Below are positions 8,784 to 16,979 of a stretch of DNA of 18,570 nucleotides, piece after piece. Within the stretch, counting starts at the first letter, position 1. Each line of letters starts with the position of its first letter. The position numbers and the translations under genes were made by a program. A model generated the notes under the pieces. The model was not told the DNA's origin and ran no database searches. It was given only the letters and a program-made list of their open reading frames with translations. Origin of the DNA: Terana coerulea (Eukaryota > Basidiomycota > Agaricomycetes > Polyporales > Phanerochaetaceae); assembly GCA_024811115.1 (NCBI GenBank), contig JAKOGH010000558.1, forward strand, positions 1 to 18,570, read 5' to 3'.

Positions 8784-9838
8784 CCTACATTGCGTCAGAT
8801 AGTACATATAGTGATTATAGCACCATTGACTTTCTCAACATATATTGTGCTATATAACCAAGTTTTGGCTATGGGCTGCAATAAGGGGCTATCATACCTT
8901 TGCTATACTGAGCTACGACACACCTTACTATAAACAGCTACACGGCCCGTGGATGAAAATGCTGGATTGGGAGAGCGACTTATTGATTACATAATTCCGG
9001 TATATTTGTTTACAAATGAGTTATAGTGCAAAGAATCGTGACTCGCAGTACGGAACAGGGACGGTATCTACCGTGGTCTGTTACACAAGTAGTAACTTAC
9101 TCAAGGCCAAGGACTCGGGCTTCAGAGGTCAGTTCAAATCCTTGTGAAGCAGTCAATTTTGACATGCGTACCCAGCTGCTTATACAGAATTTTGAAGTCC
9201 CGAGCCTGTAGTGAAGAGTGAGCACCAGTGGTGGACCGTGGTCCTTGTCTGTAGTAGCACACAGACTCACTAGCAATCCCGAATGCTACTATTTTTGGGG
9301 TATTGGCGGCATTGCAAGACACTGAACATTGCTGTCCATGAAAAGCTGCTCTATTGTGGTAAGTGAGTGTAGCCATACATGCGAAATCTGGGACTTACCG
9401 TGATGTATAGGGGTGAGACGCAGACTTTAGAGGTAACAGACTACGTGTTTTATATATATCGCGCCTGAAGACTCGGAATCGGCCTGTCAGGCACTCGGGT
9501 CACGCCGTGAGGGAAGGGCAATAGAAAAGGACTGAGGTACGTATAATGCATGCACAGAGTCTCACCTTTCGCGCGTGCCCCGGCCCGCTCGAGGGATAGG
9601 ATGCCATAGTGAATGGTCTCTCGCATAGGCTCAGGGAATTTCTGATATGATTAGTCAGCCAACTGGAAGCTATCCAAGAAGAAAGCATCCACTCACGGCT
9701 CTCAGAGACCGCAGCAGAGCAGACCATGCATGCATAGAGGACCATAGGCCACACTAGCCTAGGATATTCTTTGCTTTCAATGAGTACCTCCGGGTATGTA
9801 CCATAAACAACGTTAAATATGTAACTGAAACTCCTTTC
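8770..9838. mobile_element. Candidate insertion splitting His-rich gene 2
   Basis: Homology to copy 1 is lost near 8770 and His codons resume at 9838. The ends look like imperfect inverted repeats: left GAAAGAGGTTCTAGCCTACA (from 8770) against the reverse complement of the right end GAAAGGAGTTTCAGTTACAT (from 9838 leftwards). I see no clear target-site duplication and no transposase. The contents are AT-rich flanks, a minus-strand putative spliced ORF (9395-9735), a minus-strand TATATATAAA near 9452-9461 and an ATG frame from 9376 down to 9134. A non-autonomous element or a filler sequence left by rearrangement are both possible. Confidence 0.3.
9395..9735 (-). CDS. Putative small spliced ORF inside the insertion, unknown
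   Basis: Three minus-strand exons fit: 9735-9697, 9641-9566 and 9483-9395, giving 67 residues with matching phases. Intron 1 (9696-9642) has donor GTGAGT, a branch-like CTGACTAAT and acceptor ATATCAG. Exon 2 reads KFPEPMRETIHYGILSLERA, which looks like real protein but which I cannot assign. The last exon is weaker and overlaps a TATA-like run. It may be a captured fragment of a larger gene rather than a functional unit. Confidence 0.22.
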
Positions 9839-11009
9839 CTGATGAACACCATGGGCACCACCACAGCCGCCATCGCGGACACCACCATGTCGCGGAAGGA
9901 AGAGCCCATGATGTGTGAGCCGGCGCACCGTCACCACAAGCACAAGCGCGGCCGCCATCACGGGCCGCACCCACATGCACGCTGACAAGGAGTTGGGCAC
10001 GATCAACGCGTGGACGGTCGTCGGCGACATCGGCAAGGTGTTGAAGTTCATCCGGCGCGATGAGCAGCCTGAAGCGGGCGCTCCACGTCGGGCATCTCAT
10101 CGGCGATGCTGTGAAGCTCTTCCTACGCGAGGACGTGTCCGGCACCCTCAGCGCACCTGCCAGACGCCCCTCTATATCCCCACTTCCCTCTTACACGCTG
10201 TCTGCAAGCTGGACAAGTCAGGCACGCTCACCCTGAAGGACTTCCACTATACCAAGGAGCAGATCAAGCGTGAGGAGTCCGATGCGCTGCAGTTCTACGG
10301 TGCCCAGCGCTTCCCTGCAGTCGGCACGAAGATTATTGCCTGCGTGCTTGAGGAATCCGGCGCGGTAAAAATTACCCCACACATCATCGGCACATCTATT
10401 ACACCACATTTGATCCTAGGTGTGCTTGCTTTGTTCGTTCTTCTGGTCAGCGTGTAATTACTTGTCTTGGCAGACCTGACCCAGCTAAGCGGGCCCGCTG
10501 AGTCTACAATTGATCCCGCCATACTCCGCCAGATCAGGCCTGTTGGGCCCCTCCGGGTCATAAACCGTGATGGTGTGCATTTTACCTCCTTCATCAGCAA
10601 AGTTGCATTGGCGCTGAGCGGTACTGACAGGTACTGATGAAGCCATCTCAGCGCGCTTCAGTCCCTTCAGTGCCGTCAGCGCCCGCCAGTCTCAGTAGTC
10701 GTTTTGAGAGCTCTCAGACGTTTTTGACCCCTCTTGCATCCAACTCTTGCAGCAAAGCTTCAGTGAGTAAACCATTATCATTCACGTCCAGCATAGATTA
10801 TGCAACAAGAGGAACTAAGAAAATACAAAATCTAGTAAAGTCCGGCTTCAGCAGGGCTCGAACTTCGGTCCCAAACTGTTCGTCAGTGCTCTCAGTGCCC
10901 GTCAGCGCTCATCAGTTGTCAGCGCTTGTACGTTTTGCCGATGTTTATCATTGACGAGTACTTACGTGCCTCTGCAGAGCTGCCGCAGAGCCTCGAGGAG
11001 CTGGACTAG
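9838..11009 (+). pseudogene. 3' part of a His-rich protein gene, copy 2/3 tail, decayed
   Basis: Histidine-rich stretches appear in successive frames (DEHHGHHHSRHRGHHH from about 9841, then HRHHKHKRGRHHGPHPH, then GTINAWTVVGDIGKVLKF), so at least two indels have occurred. ALHVGHLIGDAVKLFLRED (10078-10134) aligns with ALNIGHLLGDAAKLFLRED of copy 1. Farther on the gene reads well: KLDKSGTLTLKDF, REESDALQF and LEESGAVKI, intron 10420-10473, exon 10474-10620 with NRDGVHFTSFIS (like RDGAYTSFVS of copy 1), and final exon 10978-11009 ending ELPQSLEELD. An intron at 10135-10208 could remove one of the frame changes. It has no signal peptide of its own, so I treat it as the displaced second half of the gene starting at 8574. 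Confidence 0.55.
10621..10977 (+). repeat. Enlarged last intron carrying TCAG-unit repeats
   Basis: The homologous last intron of copy 1 is 54 bases; this one is 357. Two clusters of TCAG(T/C)GC-type units (about 10648-10697 and 10883-10930) flank a middle stretch, with CTTCAGTGCCGTCAGCGC (10665-10682) repeated directly as CTCTCAGTGCCCGTCAGCGC (10889-10908). Just before the right cluster, the minus strand holds GTTCGAGCC, which fits the B-box of RNA polymerase III promoters. A tRNA-derived SINE relic or another small element is possible; no clear A-box was found. Confidence 0.4.
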
Positions 11010-11697
11010 GGCCTCGATACATATGAATACTGCGCTTGTAATATGATGAGTAAGAGTGATAGTGCAATGCTTGTGAAGCTCTATGTCTTTGTACATGGCT
11101 GGTGTACCCGGTGCGAGGATATACTACTCATTCCGAATTTATGGAAACCGCACTTTGGACGCTCAGTGTAGACTCGGCCCTGTTGAGCTGGAAGAAAAGC
11201 CGTCGGACATGGCGTCATAAATTCCCTGTCTATGACAAATTGCTGCAGGCTCAAATTGTCACTAGTAGTGTTTGTGAAGCTGGCCTGAGGGATGCTATTC
11301 TGAGTGAACATCAAGCCTCAGAATTTATCCATATTTATTAGGAGAGTAGCTGATAACCTATGGAGATGGTGATTCACAATGGTAATGGGGCACACAGCAC
11401 ACTAGTTGTCCCTCTGACAGAACTGGAGCGTCCAAGAGTTGCTACAGTCATGGTATGGAGGGGCAAACCCTATCCAATGGCTAGCGCAGTAATCAGCCTG
11501 GCATGTCATCGAAAGTGTGAGAGAACACACAACAAGTTGAACCAGTCTTCATTGAGCTGTAGTCTCTCTTTTAACGCCACAAGGGAAGGCAAGTGCCCCT
11601 GGTTGATGCTCTGCTGCAGGCTTCGCCCCATTGAAGGATAGATTATGGTTGGAGGACCTCACAAAATTGCCGACCCTGCTCATACTCATAGGCTCAT
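11010..11697. other. Intergenic, no gene recognised
   Basis: Convergent 3' flanks of the His-rich relic (+) and the F-box gene (-). Plus-strand open frames at 11102-11341 and 11360-11641 have no recognisable motif or promoter. Confidence 0.4.
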
Positions 11698-11807
11698 CTA
11701 GACTGAAATCGCAAAATCAGGACCGTCAGGCTGCTGATGAGAATAATACAATTGTAGCCAGGAGACTGGATAGACGTACGTAGAAGCAATTCCGTGAACA
11801 ACATCTG

Positions 11808-12618
11808 CTACAGTGACTCCATTGGCATTCTCGAACTGCACCAGGTCTTCCATGTCGCCGCACTGAATTTCTTCCCGTGGGGAAATGTTGCGAATGACCG
11901 CGCAGCAATTGGATGTTTTGTGAGGGCCAAGTCGAAAGAGAACCCGTTGTCATCACCATCAACTAAAGGCTGCCCTTTCCTGAGGTACGGAACATTTGTC
12001 TGGTTATCCTCGTAATTGTAGAAAGCGATGTTGCGAAAAATAGCTTCTGCCGGCTGCTCCCACTCGTCAAACCCAGTTGGCGGCTGAGGCACGGTGTCGA
12101 TGTTCCACCACTCGTCTGGGCTCGGTCCCGGAGGCATTACACTATTGTGATCCCACCAGTCACCCGCAGCGTCAATTTCTTCAAGCCAAACACCATGTGT
12201 CCACAGGAGACATTCCATATCCTTCGCTGTGAGACATTCAGCGCACCGCCCTCCAGCCAGTTACTGAACACGTACAGTTCTTGGCCAACTGCGCTCTACC
12301 GCAGAACGGCAGTTCACACACCCAAGCGTGTTCTGCGCACTTGACTGCAACTTCCTTCCAGTCCAAATTGTTTGCATCCTCGTCTTCGTGGTCGCCGAGA
12401 CCGCTGCGGCGAACGACAGTCCGCCAGAAACGCTGGTCTGTGGTGCTGTATAGAGCGGCGGTGCGGGGCATGAGCTTGTAGAAGGCAACGTGGGCGAGTT
12501 CGCCGTACGGAATGTGCTTCTTGATCATCATCAAGAGCTCGCTGGGAAGGTCTGCGAGGGATATTCGGGGCGAGATGGCTGCTTTGCTCCGACGAGGTTG
12601 CTTTCTCTTGCGTGGCAT
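11808..12618 (-). CDS. F-box domain protein
   Basis: Two exons on the minus strand, 12618-12276 and 12226-11808, with a 49-base intron (GTACGT...CACAG); 253 residues as read. ATG 12616-12618 starts MPRKRKQPRRSK, a basic tail. The F-box follows at about residues 18-55 (ISLADLPSELLMMIKKHIPY), then FYKLMPRTAALYSTTDQRFW and AEHAWVCELPFCG. F-box proteins usually recruit substrates to SCF ubiquitin ligases through Skp1; the target here is unknown. The reading frame ends with an odd tail (TWKTWCSSRMPMESL). In the neighbouring frame the same bases continue as IQCGDMEDLVQFENANGVTV to a TAG at 11698-11700, which looks more natural. A one-base frameshift around 11862-11880 would join them, so the true C-terminus is probably near 11698. 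Confidence 0.7.
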
Positions 12619-12835
12619 GACGAGCAAGGCTAGAAGAGAGCAGGAGTTCCAAGGTCAGATAAAGGGCTTGAGCCGAGATGACCTACTTATCACAGAGGGG
12701 TTCTCTTGGGATCTCGCACTGGTCCCCTGCCGCAAAGCTGACCAAGGCGGAAGAACGAGATGGCAGACGCGTGAGCCAAGCACCGAAGCCGCTTAGCGCC
12801 GGCGCCACAATTTCTCCCCCCCACACCGAGAAGGC

Positions 12836-12892
12836 CGCCATCAAACGGTCGTTCACGTCATCACCTCGGTTCCCAACCAACTTCATCTCGAG
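12836..12892 (+). promoter_or_regulatory. Upstream block shared by GFLYY copies (copy C)
   Basis: Contains ATCAAAC (12840-12846), TCACCTCGGTTCCCAACCA and CTTCATCTCG, as in copies A and B. At the position where A and B have the start ATG, this copy reads TTG (about 12915). A second CATCAAACCT occurs at 12976-12985. Confidence 0.45.
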
Positions 12893-13078
12893 GTTTGCGG
12901 CTTGTTCGCTTTTTCTTGTGTGTCTCCATCTGAATCGGCATCTTCCACGCAGCGCCTGGCATCTGCTCAGTCCGTCATCAAACCTGTGTTCGTGCGGTCG
13001 AGCTCTTCTCATAGCGACCTCCACTTATGCTCGAATCCGTGCATGCACCCTCGTCTTTGGTTTGCTGCAGACAAGTAA

Positions 13079-13256
13079 AGCGCTCAAGTCTCTTGCGCCT
13101 CTTATCATGCTGAAACGTCGACTACTCAACCTCCCGCCGCTCCGGCCGAAGGGTCAAGATATAGGCTCGCTGACTCGGAGGGCAGTCTGTTTGTTCATGC
13201 CGTCGTGTGTTCAATCGGGAACTACCGCGCACCACTCTCCCTACCGGAGTAGCAAT
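13079..13256 (+). pseudogene. 5' exon of GFLYY copy C with an in-frame stop
   Basis: One frame reads smoothly (QPPAAPAEGSRYRLADSEGS, then HAVVCSIGNYRAPLSLPE) and resembles exon 2 of copy A (EGIQTAYAAILAAFNGISP) and the equivalent in copy B. It hits TAG at 13250-13252, four bases before the donor GTGAGT. Intron 13257-13312 (56 bases) would join it in phase with the body at 13313. A single C-to-T change in a CAG codon would explain the stop. Confidence 0.4.
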
Positions 13257-13312
13257 GTGAGTGCATAACGATTGCTATGGTCGTCTTACTTCAGTTTTGA
13301 TCTTTGCCTTAG

Positions 13313-14259
13313 ATAGGTTGACCCTCTCACCTGCCACTACAAACTCTGAATCCTGCGAAGCTTACCCCGATTGCTACCAAGATTTTTCGGGGCTTAAACA
13401 GGCACGAGTCAATTTTCCTCATACAACAACAATGCGGAACCATATGACCCTCACGTACAAATGCATTTCACCCGGCTCGATGATCTTTATACCGTTCCCG
13501 CCCTCTACTACTGGGTTCCTGTACTACCACTCGCCGCCTGCGGGTGCCCCAGACGTTACTGGTGAGATGCGATTCCGAGTTACAAACAGCAACAATCTAG
13601 CAACCTTCGACTCTGGAAGTGATTTATTAGTACACGGCCTTCCTTGGAATATACCTTTGATGGCTACGGATGGCGCTGGAGCCCGGACCTTGCGCCCTCT
13701 TCTACTCAAAGACGGTCTCGTCACCCAGGATCAACTCATACGATGTGACAGCTTTGGCCGGAGGATATTCCTTCGAAGACAGCGGGTAATCTACGCATTC
13801 CACCAGCCATTCCGCCTTTCCGTCAAGGAACGAGACTTACGCGGCTCAAAATCCATCTCCGTCCTTGTGGACAACGGAATCAATGGACTCGCAGTCCGTG
13901 AAACCATCTTTAACCGCAGGCCGGGATCCTGTTATGCGTACCGCCCCAGCACAGTTGGCAATGAACTGAAGATACTTCCACCCGGTACGCTCCTGTCTTT
14001 GCGGCCACGGCTTAAGCAGCAGACTCTCATGTTGGATGCACGCACAGGCGCAGCTCTTGTACACTTCGAGTTGTCCGATTTACCCAGGCATAGAGGTCTG
14101 CGCATGGTGGTCATGCGTATACGGGATATCATCAACTCAGATGGCACCGTCGCTTCGGAAACCGGGCATAAAAACGCTGACGCTATTGGCTCATTGCTGT
14201 ACTCAGGAAAAATCCGCCACAGGGTCTGGGTACGGTCCGTACGGAACGGGGAGTACTGA
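13313..14259 (+). CDS. GFLYY-family protein C, body
   Basis: Homologous to the core of copy A from CYQDFSG onward: TTGFLYYHSPPAGAPD, EMRFRVTNSNN, VIYAFHQPFRLSV, VHFELSDLPRH and HKNADAIGSLLYSGK. The first in-frame ATG is at 13432-13434; homology reaches back to the acceptor at 13311-13312, so a start there would truncate the family N-terminus. The intron conserved in A and B is also present here (13985-14047, GTACGC...GCACAG), but it is 63 bases long with no stop. The frame therefore reads through it, and a simple ORF call would add 21 spurious residues between PPG and AALVHFEL. The upstream exon carries a TAG, so whether a full-length product is made is doubtful. Function unknown. Confidence 0.6.
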
Positions 14260-14429
14260 GTTCTTTGCGTGAGATGCCAATGGGCACAAAGTTCTAACGA
14301 TCAGCATACTTACAGTAGACACTGATAGAGCTCTATACATCTCTCATGTAATCTCAACCAGTTATGCAACGCTACAGCGCTGTTGAAGATTGGAGTGAAA
14401 GAGATCAATGTACCGTGCAGTCAGACTCC

Positions 14430-14870
14430 GGAGTTGAAGATGGCAGCCAATCACAGTACTTCGGCATTCCCCGCTTGGCCTGCGCTCGCCGCTTCGGCGC
14501 TGGTCTTCGCCTGCTCATAACTTTCTCTCTCTATTTACCAGCTCAGAGCTGCTTGTAGCTGTCGACTGTCCGCCGCCCACCTCAGGCTGTCTGTTACGCG
14601 TGTCGGAAATTTCGAGTTAGCGAGCCTCAAACCGACGGCGTAGGAGATCGCAGTACCCGACTGTGCCGTGGAAGCTCTTGGTACGTCCAATCCGTCCTCC
14701 ATCCATTCACAATTTACTTACAGAGTAGCAGAGGTTTATAACATTGAATAGGCCATAATGTATTCATATACTCGGAATCAATGTTCCCGTTCACATTCTC
14801 GTCGCATCGTACCTCCGCACCATACGCTCTTGACAATCAAACCACAAGCTCGACGTGTTAGCAGCGACGC
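14430..14870 (+). repeat. Duplicated segment, copy 2 (partner at 478-930)
   Basis: It aligns by eye with 478-930: GGCAGCCAATCAC..CTTCGGCATT (14452-14478), GTTAGCG with a downstream ACCGA, GTAGGAG, the GGTACGTCCA donor-like site, and CTCTTG...AAGCTCG further on. It follows GFLYY-C and precedes the His-rich relic at 15689 by about 1.2 kb. Probable promoter/leader of an unidentified gene; no coding frame is convincing. Confidence 0.45.
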
Positions 14871-15395
14871 TAACTTTCCGCATGTGCCTGGCGTCATTCG
14901 GTCGTGACAGGCCTTGGTATTGCTTTGAAAGGTCTTGCAGTAGCCCTACAGCAGAGGGCAGATCTATAATTGCGTGCGTCGTCACTGCATGATTGACTTT
15001 GTCCACTCTCTCAGACCAATCTAGGCCAACGTTTTCTTACTAACTAGAGCTGAGGTGAGCCTTTTTCTACATTGCGCTCACAAGGCTACTCCTGGCTACA
15101 ACTGACTTCAAACTACGCAATCACAGCCTGAAACGTACGCATACAAACTTACGATGTCAACGCTAGCCCGATATACTCCACCCTCCAGGCCCAGCAAGTC
15201 TCCTGCCTCAGAACTTAAACTTCGTCTGCGAGTCCCGCGCATATACGACGCGAGTGCCACAAATCCCTGGACAGGCAGATTGGCCCAATGTTGAATGCCG
15301 CCCACATCAGCTCATGACCGTGCACGTTCAATCCCAAGATTCCGAACTCGTGCTTGTTCACCCGACAACATCGCCACCAGAGCCAAGCGTTAGCA
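14871..15395. other. Intergenic, one short ORF
   Basis: No recognised gene. A plus-strand ORF at 15154-15294 (46 residues, beginning MSTLARYTPPSRPSKSPASE) has a normal ATG and protein-like composition but no similarity I can name and no splice evidence. Confidence 0.3.
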
Positions 15396-15402
15396 GTATA
15401 AT
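15396..15402 (+). promoter_or_regulatory. TATA-like box of His-rich relic
   Basis: GTATAAT lies about 91 bases before AGTCGGGGAGTCTTG (from 15483), which aligns with the 5'-UTR donor region GGTCGGTGAGTCCTA of copy 1. The donor GT has become GG, so the leader intron may no longer splice. Confidence 0.35.
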
Positions 15403-15688
15403 CCCCGGCTGCATACAAGCTTCAGCTCTCCAATCCTTCAGTCTTCGTTCTTCCCAGGCTCTCCTTCCCGGGATCAGATACCAGTCGGGGAGTCTTGTTT
15501 TGGTGACTCTCAAGGGATGTTGGCTGACTCGAAACTCCAAATTCCACAGCCTGGTACTTGCTGCTGCGGCCTTTTCGTGCCCTTTTCCAGGTTCGGATCC
15601 ACTAGTTTCGCCGCCGCCGGTAGGGACTGTTGCGTACGTCGCTCTGCTCCACCTTTCATGACTGTTCTACCTTCTTGCACCCTGCGAG

Positions 15689-15911
15689 ATGGCTGTTCTC
15701 AACAGTTCTTGCACCCGCGCTTACTGCCGCAGTGGCGCCGACTTTTACTCATCCGTTCGTCCATCCCTCTGAACCTCATTGCTAGCAATATTGACCGCAC
15801 CCCGCGTCCAACAGCATCGTCCCCAGTGCAGCGCGCGCCGAAGATGCGCTAGTCGAACGCCAACCTAGCGTCCTTGAAGCACGTAGCCGTCCTGCCCGCT
15901 CGCTAGGTTGA
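15689..15911 (+). pseudogene. Relic of a secreted His-rich protein gene, copy 4
   Basis: The first exon (15689-15754) is 66 bases instead of the 68 in copies 1 and 2. After the ATG the hydrophobic signal-like stretch (VLAPALTAAVAPTFTHP) lies in another frame, so a net two-base loss has broken the signal peptide. Intron 15755-15814 begins GTTCGT and ends CAACAG. Exon 2 (15815-15911) reads AARAEDALVERQPSVLEAR, close to AARAEPALVERDIGDLEAR of copy 1, then leaves the family and stops at TGA 15909-15911. No histidine tract or family tail follows. Confidence 0.55.
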
Positions 15912-16273
15912 GCACGGTGGCTATTCCTTCGACTATCGGCTTACAGGCATAGACAAGTATTTCCTTACTGGGAAATATCGCGGGCAACGACCGGACATCA
16001 TTCCTGCACAGCCAGGGGCAGGGAGTCGCTTTCTCAAGGGCGCGTATACGAAGGCAGAAAGGGCGCAACTCATACCGCTATTTTGGCGCGTTTCCCTACT
16101 TCGGCTTTCACTGATGACACATCTGATACTTCAATCATTGAACCTTAGGCAACGCAACATTATTTCTTCCGCTTTTCCTGATAATCTATCCCTCATTCCG
16201 CTCTCTCGACATACTTCGCATTCACACGACCATTCCGTCGCCGTTCTCGCCCTGGGCTGCACGGATATACGAT
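15912..16273. other. Intergenic, no gene recognised
   Basis: Short frames only. The end (about 16160-16270) is pyrimidine-rich, like a fungal transcription start region, ahead of the doubtful ORF at 16274. Confidence 0.35.
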
Positions 16274-16557
16274 ATGAATTACAGTTCCCTGAAGCTAGAA
16301 GAAGGACAGGTGCTTAACGTGGGCCGCTGCGACTGAAGGCACCACCGGCCTGAGAAGCACGACTATCCTACAAGCGGCTCTTATGGTCGACTCGGAACGA
16401 CTACGAGCCGGCCACAAGCTTTGCCTCTTCTGATTCAGACACACCAATCTGGCGCCGCATTCAAAACCTGATGAGCTACAAGACAAGCGGACAGATGGGG
16501 ACTGCGATTGTGCGCAGATTCAGTTGGACCAGCCGGGGAGCGATAAACGGAACTTAA
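16274..16557 (+). CDS. Doubtful small two-exon ORF, 72 aa
   Basis: ATG at 16274 opens MNYSSLKLEEGQ (to 16309). A GT...AG intron 16310-16374 would join in phase to 16375-16557, reading RLLWSTRNDYEPATSFASSD, later WRRIQNLMSYKTSGQMGTAI, and a TAA. A pyrimidine-rich leader precedes it. The composition is protein-like, but I recognise no family, the donor GTGCTT is poor, and it could be chance sequence in the peptidase upstream region. Confidence 0.22.
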
Positions 16558-16913
16558 GGAAGGTTGATGAGGGCAGGTTCTGGCGCGGGGATACCTGGCC
16601 TTTGTCCTCAGAAAGGTCGCGGAGGCACGCACAGTGCACACAGTGCACACAGCGGTCTGCATTGTCCGGCTTCAACTTCATTACCTGCGGCCCAAACTTG
16701 GCATGCTCGGGAGCTTGCATGGCCATGCCCGCGGACCTCCTTGTGGGCTATGATAGGGCCATCGAACTTCTTGTGTGGATGTACCTTCGCCGGCGCGCAT
16801 GTGCTCTGTTCATCCCTTTCCTCTCCCACTCTTCCATGCGTAACTGCAAGATGCCTAGGATGACGACTTGGGCAGACCACTGTGCTTATCGCGACACCCA
16901 ACACACCGGCAGG
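16558..16913. other. Upstream region of the peptidase gene
   Basis: Many overlapping frames on both strands but none convincing. A small direct repeat of GTGCACACA occurs near 16635-16655. Confidence 0.35.
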
Positions 16914-16919
16914 TATAAA
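16914..16919 (+). promoter_or_regulatory. TATA box of the S53 peptidase gene
   Basis: TATAAA lies 66 bases upstream of the ATG at 16980, which fits a short 5' UTR. Confidence 0.6.
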
Positions 16920-16979
16920 GTCGGGCTGCGAATGTGAATCCAGGACAAGCAAGAGCCGACTGCCTCGCGCTCGTGTACG

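Noticed and set aside
3934..9044. AGAATCGTGACTC shared by 3934-3946 and 9032-9044
   Set aside because: A 13-base match between two places is expected by chance in a window of this size, and the flanks extend only weakly.
9100..9150. tRNA-like sequence with GTTCAAATCC
   Set aside because: It matches a B-box, but no T-arm, anticodon arm or acceptor pairing could be drawn.
9500..10051. Long minus-strand frame of 183 codons
   Set aside because: Its first part is the antisense of the His-rich coding tract. Only the small spliced segment 9395-9735 kept any appeal.
5976..13024. Minus-strand frames 5976-6335 and 12683-13024 sharing MKxVGNxGD-like starts, suggesting a protein family
   Set aside because: The similarity is the antisense of the shared GFLYY upstream block; the frames diverge by a one-base shift soon after, so it is not a conserved protein.
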